Shown here: one piece after another, positions 43,912-53,903 of the stretch
How the letters are laid out: every line of letters starts with the position of its first letter
Position numbering within the stretch: position 1 is the stretch's first letter
From: Ehretia macrophylla
Taxonomy: Eukaryota > Streptophyta > Magnoliopsida > Boraginales > Ehretiaceae
NCBI GenBank assembly: GCA_037974665.1
Contig: CM075769.1
Span: 23,400,139-23,464,138 of the forward strand
Length of the DNA: 64,000 bases
Reading direction: 5' to 3'
The notes under the pieces: model-generated
Databases searched by the model: none
Told to the model about the DNA's origin: nothing
The model's input: the letters and a program-made list of their open reading frames with translations, nothing else
Position numbers and translations under genes: made by a program

Positions 43912-44819
43912 TTGAAAAAGAAAATACTTGAAGAAGCTCACAACACGAGACATACAATACATCCTGGAGGAACAAAGATGTATCGAGATTTGAGGCAATT
44001 CTATAAGTGGAACAACATGAAGCAGGAGATTACAGAATTTGTGTCACGTTGCTTGACATGTCAAAAGGTTAAGGCAGAACATCAACGACCCGCAGGACTA
44101 TTGCAACCCTTGGAAACTCCACAATAGAAATGAGAACATGTAACAATGGATTTCGTAACAGAATTGCCGAGGTCACCGTGAGGATATGATACCGTTTGGG
44201 TGATCGTGGACCGATTGACGAAGACAACCCATTTTATCGCAATGAATAAGACGGATAGCTTGGAGAAGCGAGTCAATTTGTATATAGCTAATATTGTGAA
44301 GTTGCATGGTGTACTTGCGAGCATAGTCTCTGACAGGGATCCGAGGTTTACATCTCGGTTTTGGCAAAAATTTCAACAGGCGTTGGGGACGAAGTTGAGT
44401 TTCAATACAACCTATCATCCTCAAACTAATGGGCACTCCGAAAGAACCATCTAGATCTTGGAGGACATGCTACGAGCTTATGCATTGAAATTTAGAGGAA
44501 CATAGGAAAAACACTTGTCATTGGCGGAGTTTGCCTACAACAACAGTTACCAAGCAATAATTGGCATGGCACCTTACGAGGCCTTGTATGGACAGAAGTG
44601 TAGATCCCCTCTATATTGGAGCGAGGTTGGCGAGATAAACACCATTGAACCTACACTATTACCAGAGATGATAGAGAAGATAAAGAATGTACAATTAATC
44701 CAGAAAATGATGCTCACCGCTCAGAGTAGGCAGAAAACCTATGTCGATAGAAGAAGAAGAGACTTGGAGTTTGGAGTGGGTGATAAAGTATTTCTAAAGT
44801 TGTCTCCTCATAAAGGATT
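43912..44819 (+). pseudogene. Integrase of element D (main part)
   Basis: The zinc finger reads HNTRHTIHPGGTKMYRDL, then CLTCQKVKAEHQRPAG. The core has VIVDRLTKTTHFIAMNK, IVSDRDPRFTSRFW with the second catalytic Asp, and HPQTNGHSERTI with the catalytic Glu. Stops lie at 44125 and nearby (two Trp codons changed), 44452 (Gln) and 44503 (Trp). The C-terminal domain begins RRRDLEFGVGDKVFLKLSPH and is cut by solo LTR F at 44820-44824. It continues at 47113. Confidence 0.88.
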
Positions 44820-44824
44820 GATTA
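44820..44824. repeat. Target-site duplication GATTA, left side of F
   Basis: GATTA is repeated at 47108-47112. The integrase reading KGLI continues in the sequence after the second copy. Confidence 0.9.
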
Positions 44825-46091
44825 TGTAATACCCGAGCCTGGAATGTGAAAATTCTTTGTTTATTATTTTGAAAATTATATTTCCTTAAATACTTTGTGA
44901 ATTAATTGTTACTTTCTCGCCGACGCAACGTGCATTGCATTTAAGGAGCGATAGCTAGAGAACGATTTCCAGTCCTCAGCAAATAGTGAAACTAGTATTT
45001 AGATGACTTAAATTTTATATTTTAAATGTTGCTAGCTTTAATTGATCTTACCTTAGCTAAAACGGCTTTAAAACGCTCAAAATAGGGGCCTTTGACCTAG
45101 TCTTAAGTAGTTTGACTTAGCCCTTGACCAACTTTGACCATTTAACACCTTATAAGCTTATAACTTAGCATAATAAAAAAAAAACAGCAGCAAAATAAGA
45201 GCAGCAGGCCGAGAGCTTCCTTGAAGAAAAAAAAAACCTTTCACCTTCCAAACGATCAATCTTCGCGTGAGCTCGTGCGGGGTGGTTTCCGAGGCAACCA
45301 ACATTGTTTTCCTAGCAACTAAGAGTACCTAAGGTGAGGGAAGCATGTTATTTGCGCATTTATACGTTGTGTATGTCAACTTTGTCCATTTTTAGATTTA
45401 TCCGTAGATCGTTATTTAAAGCAATTTGATGCTTCTAGAATGTTCCTTGGCATTTGTAGAACATGTATTTATAGTTTTGTAACATTTTCTGCGGTTAAAT
45501 GTTGTGATTGCAAATTAAATTGTGAAATGAATAGTGTTTTGTGAATAGTAAAACCTTGAAACGTTGAAATTGCACTGTTATGCTTTCCGTTGATGTAGAA
45601 ACGTGCTAGGTATGCTATAATGCTAAAATGTGTGGTTTTTTTGGGTTGCGTAGTGGAAAAAACGAGAATTAAGCCTTTGGGAAAGTCGGGGTCGTTTAGG
45701 TCGGCTTTAGCGTTTTCTCGTTTTGCGTGTTGGCATTGCTTCGGGAGGCCATGGAAGCACTTTTGGTGCGATTATGGCGTTGGTTGGGTGTTTGGTTGAT
45801 ATAGTTGTAGTTCAAACGAGAAAGGGGGAAATCGGGGCTTTGCGCGAGTTCTAGGGTAAAGTAAGGTTTTGGGGTCTTTAGACGTGCCTTATGGTGACCT
45901 AGGAGGGTTGGCGAAGTCGGTTTCCAGAACTCTTGGCTCGTTTGGAAATGGTAGCATTTGGATAGTTGGGGCCGATTTGTGTTTTTGTGTGTTTTCTTGT
46001 CTTTATGCTTATAGAATGCTTAGAATTACTTGGAATACTTGTTTGAGTTGTTTTGGATTGAATTACTTATCAAATTGCTGCTATTGCGTGC

Positions 46092-46116
46092 GAGAGTAAC
46101 CTACTTTGTTATTCTC
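46092..46116 (+). other. CTACTTT stem-loop in solo LTR F
   Basis: GAGAGTAAC pairs with GTTATTCTC (one G-T wobble) around loop CTACTTT at 46101-46107. Compared with X, a C-G pair has become T-A. Confidence 0.65.
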
Positions 46117-46547
46117 TCACGTGTGGCTTTATCGCTTGTTTATCGCCTTGTATCGAGTCTTGCATTGCATAGTGTCTCGCGCGTGAGTGATGGGCCTCTC
46201 TGGGTAGCCTTGGGTTGCCAGTGTTGGTTGCTCTAGCTCCGCTGCTATTCCCTTTCTCGCTTGGGTTGCCTCCTAGGGAGATTTGGGTCGTAGGTTGATG
46301 GATACTTCCGGGGTATTCCAAACTGGGGTTATAAGGTGGTTTGGGCCGGCGCGTCGTCATCGAATTCGTGTTTGAAAGTTGCTCGTGAAAAGAGTATCGT
46401 ATCCTTTGATTGAGTGTTTGCAGCTTTAAATACTTGCCTTGCTTTATTGTTGGCTTTGGTTGTATCTTTATATGATTTGTATGTATTGCTTGGCTAATTG
46501 CATTGCATACTCCTCTCATCTCCGTCCTTGAGACCAACTGCCCTCGC

Positions 46548-46567
46548 TGAGCAATAGTTTTTGCTCA
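46548..46567 (+). other. Second conserved stem-loop, solo LTR F
   Basis: TGAGCAA pairs perfectly with TTGCTCA around TAGTTT, directly after CCCTCGC. The arms differ fully from X and Y2 in the inner pairs yet still match each other. Confidence 0.6.
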
Positions 46568-47107
46568 TTCCTTTCTATACCATGTTTTACAGGAGTAGTT
46601 GAAGCAGACCCTCTCGAGGTAATAGAGGAGGAGGAGCAGGTGGAGGTGTTTCCGTGATAGCACTTCCCTGCTTTGCTGGTGGTTGGTTGCCAGTTTTTGT
46701 GCAAACCTTGCTTGTTATGTATATTGCGTGAAGGTCGTTTAATTTTGAGGCTTGTAGCCTTGTATGTATTTTTCTATTTTGAGACCTTTAATGGTCTTAT
46801 GTTGTAATGGATTAAAGAATGTAATATTGTAACTTATACTCGGATGACTAGTGAAGAAATGCATGCTAATAGCTAATGGTTTAGTGGCATAAATAATTAT
46901 GTAGTATGCATATCATTTTTGGGTTGCAAAGTTGGATAATAAGAAGATGTATGTTTTGAAGAAAGTTGGCTTGATATGATTGTTTATATAGCTTTCGCAA
47001 GTGTGGTGTTGATTTTAGGGTTTTCGGATCGTCCGCGGTACAGAGGAGACTCCGTCCGTGTGTCAGGTCCGGGCTTGGCCTTTTGCGGGGTCGGGTCGGG
47101 CGTGACA

Positions 47108-47112
47108 GATTA
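47108..47112. repeat. Target-site duplication GATTA, right side of F
   Basis: Exact copy of 44820-44824. Confidence 0.9.
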
Positions 47113-47487
47113 GGCATGGTAAGGGTGGCAAATTAAGTCTGGGGTACGTGGGACCGTTTGAGATTGTGAAGAAAATTGGCAAGTTAGCATACCGATTGAG
47201 TTTACCTCCAAATCATTCAGGTATACATAATGTATTCCATATCTTGATGTTGAGAAAGTATCAACCCAACCCTTATCATATTTTGGAGCTAGAACCGCTA
47301 CAACTTCGGGAAAACCTCTCCTATGAAGAAAGACCCGTGCAAATCTTAGATGAGCAAGAATAGGAGTTGCGTAGAAAGAAGATTCCTATGGTAAAGGTAT
47401 TGTGAAACAACCATGGTATTGAGGAAGCAACCTGGGAGTTACGAGATCAGATGGAGAAGCAATATCCGGAGTTATTTACAAGGTAAG
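47113..47487 (+). pseudogene. Integrase C-terminus and chromodomain of element D
   Basis: GPFEIVKKIGKLAYRLSLPP (from 47148) is the GPF-type integrase end. It is followed by LSYEERPVQILDEQ, a stop at 47361 where Gln is expected, then ELRRKKIPMVKVL, a stop where Trp is expected, and HGIEEATWELRDQM. The last part is a type II chromodomain, as in B. It ends in PELF near 47480, just before the polypurine tract. Confidence 0.85.
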
Positions 47488-47513
47488 AAGAAATTGCGAG
47501 GACACAATTCTTT

Positions 47514-47527
47514 TAAGGAGGGGAGGA
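47514..47527 (+). other. Polypurine tract of element D
   Basis: AAGGAGGGGAGGA directly precedes the LTR start TGTAAAACCC. Confidence 0.8.
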
Positions 47528-49183
47528 TGTAAAACCCGGCATGAGAATCTATATATAATTATATTATTCATAGTGCATTCATATCATTTTATAAGCAATA
47601 GCAATAATTAATAAGCATTAATATCATTTAACATGCATATTCATCATTTTACGTGCCAAAATGTTCAATTACGTACATTATAGAGTTTTACGTGTCGTAG
47701 GCATTAATAGTACTCAAACAAGTCATGAGTAGTAACTAATTTGTTGTAATTCAACCAAAATGGCAAACTAGCAATACATAACTTAGTTGGAGGGCAAGGT
47801 GTTCATTTGGCCATTTGATATTTTGATCACCTAACTTATACTATTCTCTTCCACTTAAAATACACACAAACCCACTAATACACACACAAAAACACTACAC
47901 ACACACACCACACGATTCAACCAAGGAAGGGAGAAAAAGGGAGAAGAAGGAGGAGAAAAAGCTTGCTCAAGCCATTCTTAGTCATTTTCGAGCTCTTGCT
48001 TGCATCCTACAACCTTGAATTATCATTTGCTTGCACAAGTGAGGCTAGGGTTGTTTTCTTAAATGTTTTTCAGAGTTATATTGGGCATAATTTGTGGATA
48101 TATATGGGTGTTGAGCTTGGTTGAGGGATTATATAAGCTTATGTCTTACATTCAAGCTTAGTTGAGGGTTTTGAACTTGTGAAGGGTGTTTGATGTTATA
48201 TGGCTATGTAACATGCTAACTCATGTTTACTTATATTTATATGAACCTTTATAATGCTTGAGTTTGATGATTACACTTGGAATTGAGCTAGGAAGTTAGG
48301 ATTCATACTCTAGAACACAAACTATGCTTGAAGGTTAAGTTGAGTAGTTGTTGATTGTTGCTAGTCTTGGAGAATCAAGTGGTTGTTGAGCTTAATTGTA
48401 TTGTAGGGTAGATAAATGTTGCATAATTGGATGTTTGTGAAGAGGTTTGGGATTTGGTGGAGGTGGATTTGGAGTTAGGATTCATACTCAAAGAAAACTG
48501 TATCCTTTGATATATGGTAAACCTACCTTCGCTTAGGCCCTTGAGGACCTCGGAGGGTAGAGTGATGTGTTATTACTTGTCTATTATTTCTTGTACTTAA
48601 TTGCACTCATGCATATCATGTTTTCAAGAAAGGCTTTCCAAATGTTGAAATGTTTGCAAAAACCACCCGAGACCATTAACCATCGTTGAATTAAGTGTAG
48701 CTCATCCATTTCATGACAATATTTCAGGTGAGGCCGAGCTTGAGCCAGAGACTCAAGCTGAAGGCGAGACCTACTTGTGTGATGAGTTGGACTTCTGCTT
48801 GCTATGATCATACTAGTTGTAATACTATTTTGGATGTTGTTAACCAAGTTAAGATTGAACAACTTCATGTACTGTAGTATTCTTTTGGATTTGGTTGTGT
48901 AACTAACTTCTAAACGATGGGATGTAACCTTGTTACTAGTCTATTCTTTTGAGGCCTAGAAGGCATTGAGGTTTGTTGCATGCCTGAGGGTTGGATTTAG
49001 GCCTTGTATATATTTGAAACAGGTTAATGAAAGTGAAGTGCCGAAAGTTTGGACACCCTTCTTGAAGTTACTTGTGGATTTTATAAATATTCAGGTTATG
49101 ATTGGATGATTGTACGGTTATCTATCTAGTACACGTCATGTTCTGGCCTTGTCTTAGCAATGGGTCGGGGTTGGGGTGTGATA
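47528..49183 (+). repeat. 3' LTR of element D (internally deleted)
   Basis: It is 1656 bp, against 2330 bp for the 5' LTR. The loss corresponds to roughly 39043-39745 of the 5' LTR, with the breakpoint near 48475-48488. The last bases read TGTGATA, against TGTGACA in the 5' LTR. Confidence 0.9.
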
Positions 49184-49188
49184 ACACT

Positions 49189-49577
49189 GGACAAACCAAT
49201 TTTGTTGACTTTTTTGTGGATGCCTCATTAATTTATTGCCAAGCTTACAGAGCAACATAATCAATTCATCTTTTTATTTCCTTTGGGTTGCAGATTTTAT
49301 TATTCTCTTTTTTTGTAATCATGACATCTAGTGATAAATTTTCTCTCAGGTCTATCAACATTGAGTTTGATGGTACTAATTGGCTATATTGGTCACGTGC
49401 TATGAAATCCTAAAGATTTTCTTGACATTTGCAATAGGCTTTGCATATTATATCCAAGACATGGTTTGCCAAATGTTAACAGATCGTGGTAATTCTCCTA
49501 TAGCAGCTTTTGCTAGCCTCCCTGAAGGTACGTCTCGTGATTCCTTATAGTTCTTAGATTTAGGAGCTTCAAACCAT
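49189..49577 (+). pseudogene. Leader remainder and gag fragment of element E
   Basis: After the second ACACT the leader of E resumes. ATG 49322 opens MTSSDKFSLRSINIEFDG, then TNWLYWSRAMKS and a stop. This is the N-terminus of Copia gag (the F-x-G-x-N-Y-x-x-W motif). Decayed frames follow, with a large part of gag and the zinc knuckle missing. Just before 49578, LDLGASNHM marks the protease active-site region with L-G-A in place of the D-S-G-A of the family. Confidence 0.72.
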
Positions 49578-51024
49578 ATGGCATACAGTACTAATGTCTT
49601 TTCTCACCTATTTCCTGTGCAACACCCACTTAATATTCACACTGCAAATAATACACCATTGCCTGTCACACATGTTGGTACTGTCACTACAGCTTCCTTG
49701 ACTCTCAATAATGTTTTCTTTGTTCCTAAACTTACTATGAACCTTATATTTATCAGCCAATTGTGTGATCAAGGATTCTATGTTAAATTTACTAATGACG
49801 TTTGTCTTGTGAAGGATTCTCGTATAGTGAAAACATATGGGACCGGGCATAGGTTTGGCAAGCTCTATTACATCCAGTCACTTCATGTTCCCTTCCATTA
49901 TGTTGCGGCCTCTAGTTTAGTTCTCTGGCATGATTGTTTAGGTTATCATTCTTTACCAAGAATAAAGACTTTAGTTTCTGATGGTTGTTTAGGATTACTT
50001 CAAAACTCTAAAACTTTTTATTGTGAGCATTGTGTTTTGAGTAAAAAACATGTATTGCCTTTCTTATCCAGTACTAGTAAGAGTCATGTAATTTTTGATT
50101 TAGTTCATAGTGATGTGTGGACTTCTACCCCGTCGTCATTAAGTGGTACTAAATATTACGTGCTATTTATTGATGACTATTTTCGATATACATGGTTATT
50201 GTCATGCATAACAAATCCGATGTTTACCAAATTTATGTTGCTTTCACCAATATGGTCTTTACCCAATTCTCTAAGTGAATCAAAAAATTTCGATCTAACT
50301 CTGGTGGTGAATATCAATCTCATAAGTTTTTAGATTTATTAAAATCTCATGGCACAATCCTTCAGCTTTCTTGTCCTAACACACCTCAACAAAATAGCAT
50401 TTCAGAAAGAAAGCATAGGCATATTATTGAAACCACTCGAACTCTTCTTCTATCCTCTAAACTTCCTCAAACCTATTGGGGAGAAGCAGTTCTTACCGCT
50501 ACCTACCTCATCAACCCCACTTCCACTTTACTTCTCAACAACAAAACTTCATACGAGCTTCTTCATGGCCTTTCTCCTACCTATTCTTACTTATAAAAAT
50601 TTGGTTGTATATGTTTCGTGCTTCTTCGTTCTTCCTTCTTCTGAACGCACTAAGTTGTCTGCTCACCCACAATTATATGTTTTTGTTGGGTATAAGATTG
50701 AACAAAAAGGATATCGATGTTATGATCCTACGAGTCGGCGCCTTCGAATTTCACGGAATGTCATATTTTAGGAATCTATCCCTTTCATGGACCTTTCTCG
50801 AAATTCCTCTACTCGTACCATCTTTAATGATCCTTTTTCCATACTTTTACCTACATTGTCCCCCGATGACTCTTCATCTTCTATTCCTAAATTAGGGTCA
50901 TCATCTCATTCACCTATGCCTAGGTCGGACATGACTTCTCCTAACGAGGCTCCATTATCCACTTTACCCAGGTATCATACTCCCAATTGTCTTCCACCCT
51001 CCTATTTATCTGATTATTATTGTT
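49578..51024 (+). pseudogene. Protease end and integrase of Copia element E
   Basis: The 251-codon frame shows TMNLIFISQLCDQGF (gag-pre-integrase region), LWHDCLGYHS and CEHCVLSKKH (zinc-binding part, His-His-Cys-Cys), then DLVHSDVWTSTPSSLSGTKY with the first catalytic Asp and YYVLFIDDYFRYTW. After a shift the frame at 50349-50771 covers the rest, with SERKHRHII (catalytic Glu) readable in another frame near 50400. YVFVGYKIEQKGYRCYDP is the usual C-terminal motif. Confidence 0.85.
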
Positions 51025-51905
51025 ATGCCACATTTGTGTTTGACTTACAAGGAAGCGAGTTCGCATCCTAAATGGGTTCAAGCTATGCAGGTGGAACTCC
51101 AAGCTTTGGCTAAAACTAGTACATGGGAGTTAACATCCTTGCCCCCAGGCAAGACTTTAATTGGTTACAAGTGGGTGAACAAAATTAAAACCAAAGCTGA
51201 TCGCTCTATTGAATGGTACAAAGCTCGTTTAGTGGCTAAAGGGAACAACTAAGAGTATGGTCTTGACTATGAAGAAACATTTGCTTATGTTGCTCGCATG
51301 ACCACAGCTTGCACTATCATTGTCGTTGTCGCTATTCAGTCTTGGTCTCTCTCCCACATGGATGTCAAAAATGCATTTCTTAATAGTGATCTGCATAAAG
51401 AAGTCTATATAGAACCTCCACTTGGTTTGCCTCACTCGACTAACCAAGTCTATCGCCTTTGTCATGCCTTGTATGGCCTTAAACAAGTACTAAAAGCATA
51501 GTTTGAGAAATTCCATTCCATTATTTTACAATTTGGGTTTCATCAGAGTGCCAATGACTCTACTATCTTTATCCATTGCAGTGATCATGGCTCAGTTTTT
51601 ATCTTGTTTTATGTTGATTATATGGCTATTACTGGTGATGACATTAAAGATATCTCTTCTACCAAGTCCTTTCTATCTCATGCCTTTGAGATGACTAACT
51701 TGGGTGCTCTTAGCTATTTCTTGGGCATTGAGGTCAACCGTAGTGCACATGGGTATTTTCTTTCTCAAATGAAATATGTTTCAGAGATTGTCAACCTTCC
51801 CCACTTCTCTGATGGTAAGATCTCTAACACTTCCCTTGCAGTCAATGTCAAACTCTTTCCATCTGATGGTGAACCTCTTTATCATCCATCACTATCGCCA
51901 ACTTG
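51025..51905 (+). pseudogene. Reverse transcriptase of Copia element E
   Basis: Motifs are in order: PKWVQAMQVELQALAKTSTW, IGYKWVNKIKTKADRSIEWY, ARLVAKGNN then a stop, LSHMDVKNAFLNSDLHKEVY with the first catalytic Asp, and YRLCHALYGLKQ. The palm motif reads LFYVDYMAITGDD where the family has YVDD, so the second catalytic Asp is Tyr. [20 protein letters not shown] follows. Stops lie at 51251 and 51500. The enzyme would be inactive even without the stops. Confidence 0.88.
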
Positions 51906-52562
51906 TTAGTATGCTCAACTCTCTTACCATCACTCATTCGGATTTTGCTCATGTTGTGCATATTGTTTCCCAATTCATGTATACTCCTCGCACTATGCAT
52001 TATGCTGCTGTTTTACGCATTATATGCAATCTTCGAGGCGTAATTCATCGTGGACTTTTATTTTCTTCATATTTTTCACCTTCCCTTCGTGCTTACTCTG
52101 ATGCTGATTGGGCTGGTGATGTTACTGATCGTAAGTCTACAACTGGTTATCTTATCTTTCTAGGCGATTCTTTAATATCTTGGAAAAGTGAGAAACATAA
52201 TGTTGTCTCGCGTTCTAGTGCAGAGTTTGAATATCGTGCTCTTGTTGACACCACTTCTAAAATCGTATGGGTTCGACAATTGCTCTCTGACTTTGGTATC
52301 GTCCAAGAGCAACCCACACCCTTATTTTGTGATAACAAGAGTGCCATTCACATTTTCCACAATGAGGTTTTTCATGAGCGCACCAAGCACATTTAGCTTG
52401 ACTGCCATCTTGTTCACCATCACTATCGTGAAGGCACTATCTCTCTCCCACATGTCTCTACAGACAACCAATTTGCTGATTTGCTCACCAAATCACATTC
52501 ATTTCAATGGTTCGCCTTTCTCTGTTCCAAACTTTAGTTGTTTACCTTACCGGCACCTAAAG
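51906..52562 (+). pseudogene. RNase H of Copia element E
   Basis: The frame gives LRAYSDADWAGDVTDRKST with the first catalytic Asp, SRSSAEFEYRALVDTTSK with the Glu, and FCDNKSAIHIFHNEVFHERT. A stop at 52395 stands where I/V-x-x-D-C-H is expected, and FADLLTKSHSF marks the end. It follows RT directly, as in other Copia elements. Confidence 0.87.
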
Positions 52563-52573
52563 TTTGAAGGGGG
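52563..52573 (+). other. Polypurine tract of element E
   Basis: TTGAAGGGGG lies immediately before the 3' LTR start TGTTAGAGC. Confidence 0.75.
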
Positions 52574-52766
52574 TGTTAGAGCAAATCCAGTGTAAATATC
52601 ACATATATTCCTTTTATAATTATTTTTCTTTAAATTTGGTTATCAAATTACTATGATTAAGGGATTGATTAATGTATTTTTGGTAGGTAATTGTATATAA
52701 ATTCATATCAATATCAATGAGAAAATGGTGACAATTTACTCACCATAAATCCTTGTGCGGCTTATG
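52574..52766 (+). repeat. 3' LTR of element E
   Basis: It is 193 bp, equal in length to the 5' LTR. It ends CTTATG where the 5' copy ends CTTACA, and is then followed by the duplication ATCCC at 52767-52771. Confidence 0.87.
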
Positions 52767-52785
52767 ATCCCCACTGATGTGGGAT
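52767..52785 (-). promoter_or_regulatory. ATCCC duplication and possible snRNA upstream element
   Basis: ATCCC (52767-52771) closes element E. On the minus strand, 52785-52775 reads ATCCCACATCA, one base from the plant snRNA upstream element core RTCCCACATCG. Its possible TATA partner is at 37617-37624, on the other side of E. Confidence 0.3.
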
Positions 52786-52839
52786 GTCATACCAATTTTA
52801 ATACATAAATTTAAAATATGACAACAACAACGAATATGA

Positions 52840-53600
52840 AAAAATTTCACTTAAAATCAGTTTACACAAATTTTGAAGTAAACTTATAGAAGAAGTGTTG
52901 TTGGTAGCATTGTCAAAGGAGATGAAAAAACTTTTATTAGAAATATTATATTCATCTAAAATTGTTAACATAGAAGTATAAATGTTATTATAGTTATGTG
53001 GATATAAAAAAATATAGGAAAAAAGTATTCTTTTTTGTAAATGTCAATCAGGGTCAATCTAATGAGCAGTTGTACACATGAAATGAAGATTAGTTCTACT
53101 ACTATAACAATTACATGTCACACAAATTTTAGTTGAAAGAAAGAAAAATGTTGCTTGCAAAATTTCTTTTCATTAACAATCGAAAAAAATGTATATTTTT
53201 AAAGTATTTCTTGGAACTCTTACAAAAGTAGGTTGTAAATCTTTTTTGATACAAGCTTGATGCTTTCCTATTTACTTCATGTGAATAATGACAAGTAGTT
53301 ACACCATTGGATGAACAAATATTTAATTGAGTTTAAAATCCATCATTAAATAAATAGGGGTGAATATACTCCAAATGCCTTTTTAAAGTACCCGTTCCAA
53401 TTTTTTTTTTTACTCCAAATGCCTTTTTAAAGTACCCGTTCCAATTTTTTTTTTTACAAAAAAATACATGTTTGTAAATATTACAAGTAGCAATTTGTTT
53501 TTTCTTATCTTAAGTACAAAATTTTCAAACATCTGAACTTGTACCTCTACCTCCTTTAGGATTAGTGTTAGGAATAGTAGGCGAATTGGAGTAAAAAATC
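52840..53600 (-). pseudogene. hAT transposase remnant (BED finger and core)
   Basis: On the minus strand, PTIPNTNPKGGRGTSSDV-like text near 53520-53600 matches the start of a BED zinc finger. KKIGTGTLKRHLE near 53370-53455 matches its end, with the conserved G-T-x-x-L-x-R-H. Further on, FMCTTAH, a stop, IDPD and LQKRIL near 52990-53075 match the family phrase around T-A-H-F-I-D, and FISFDNATNNTSSISLLQNL near 52870-52930 matches the catalytic D-N-A-x-x-N motif. Frames are broken throughout and the C-terminal dimerisation domain was not seen. Confidence 0.62.
53367..53454. repeat. 44-bp perfect tandem duplication
   Basis: Two adjacent copies (53367-53410 and 53411-53454) are identical and each ends in a run of at least ten T. 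The duplication lies in the BED-finger part of the hAT relic. Confidence 0.88.
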
Positions 53601-53903
53601 GATTGTGATTGTGATTGTGGTTGTGAAATATTTATATTTTTCAATTCAACACGTGGAGTTCTGTTTTGAAATATCTTTTGCCACTATGTTCGGTAGTTTT
53701 ATTTGGAGGTTATTTTATAATTTAATCTATTTTATTATATACAGTTTCGGATTTGGATATCCGTTGGATAATCCGATATTTGTTGGATACGGTTTTGGTA
53801 AGCTCGTTGGATATCTGACAAGGTTTTGGTAAGAGATTATGTTAACGGATATAGTTTTGGTTAGCTCATTTTTTGTGAATATTCGATCCGCTTCCATCCC
53901 TAG

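Larger units (their letters stand above)
44825..47107 (+). mobile_element. Solo LTR F inside the integrase of D
   Basis: It is a 2283-bp LTR running from TGTAATACCCGAGCC to GGGTCGGGCGTGACA, flanked by GATTA on both sides. Modules present are GGCCATGGAAGCACTTTTGG (45747-45766), the CTACTTT stem-loop (46092-46116), and the TGAGCAA/TTGCTCA stem-loop (46548-46567). The GGTTGCGCAACC palindrome is not kept. Its last 90 bases resemble the LTR end of B (18840-18925), so F and B are close relatives. There is no coding domain; the minus-strand frame at 46109-46537 is chance. Confidence 0.92.
38094..49183 (+). mobile_element. Ty3/gypsy chromodomain retrotransposon D
   Basis: LTRs lie at 38094-40423 and 47528-49183, with a perfect primer site, gag with two zinc knuckles, protease, RT, RNase H, integrase with chromodomain, a polypurine tract, and the duplication ACACT. 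It is close to B in protein sequence but has different LTRs. Solo LTR F interrupts the end of the integrase. The 3' LTR lacks about 0.7 kb. More than ten stops, mostly explainable by single transitions, make it non-functional. Confidence 0.92.
37645..52766 (+). mobile_element. Copia retrotransposon E, interrupted by element D
   Basis: LTRs of 193 bp (37645-37837 and 52574-52766) flank a leader, a gag remnant, integrase, RT and RNase H in the Copia order (integrase before RT). The 5-bp duplication ATCCC is perfect. Element D sits in the leader, between 38089 and 49188. Without D the copy is about 4 kb, shorter than a full Copia element, because most of gag and all of the zinc knuckle are missing. 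Stops interrupt every domain. Confidence 0.87.
52840..53903 (-). mobile_element. hAT-superfamily transposon relic
   Basis: The right end, read on the minus strand, starts TAGGGATGGAAGCGGATCG, a typical hAT terminal repeat (53877-53902). It is followed inward by several GGATAT/GGATAC words (53750-53830), as in hAT subterminal regions. The minus strand then carries transposase remnants (52840-53600). No matching left terminal repeat was found, so the left part is lost or decayed. Confidence 0.6.
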
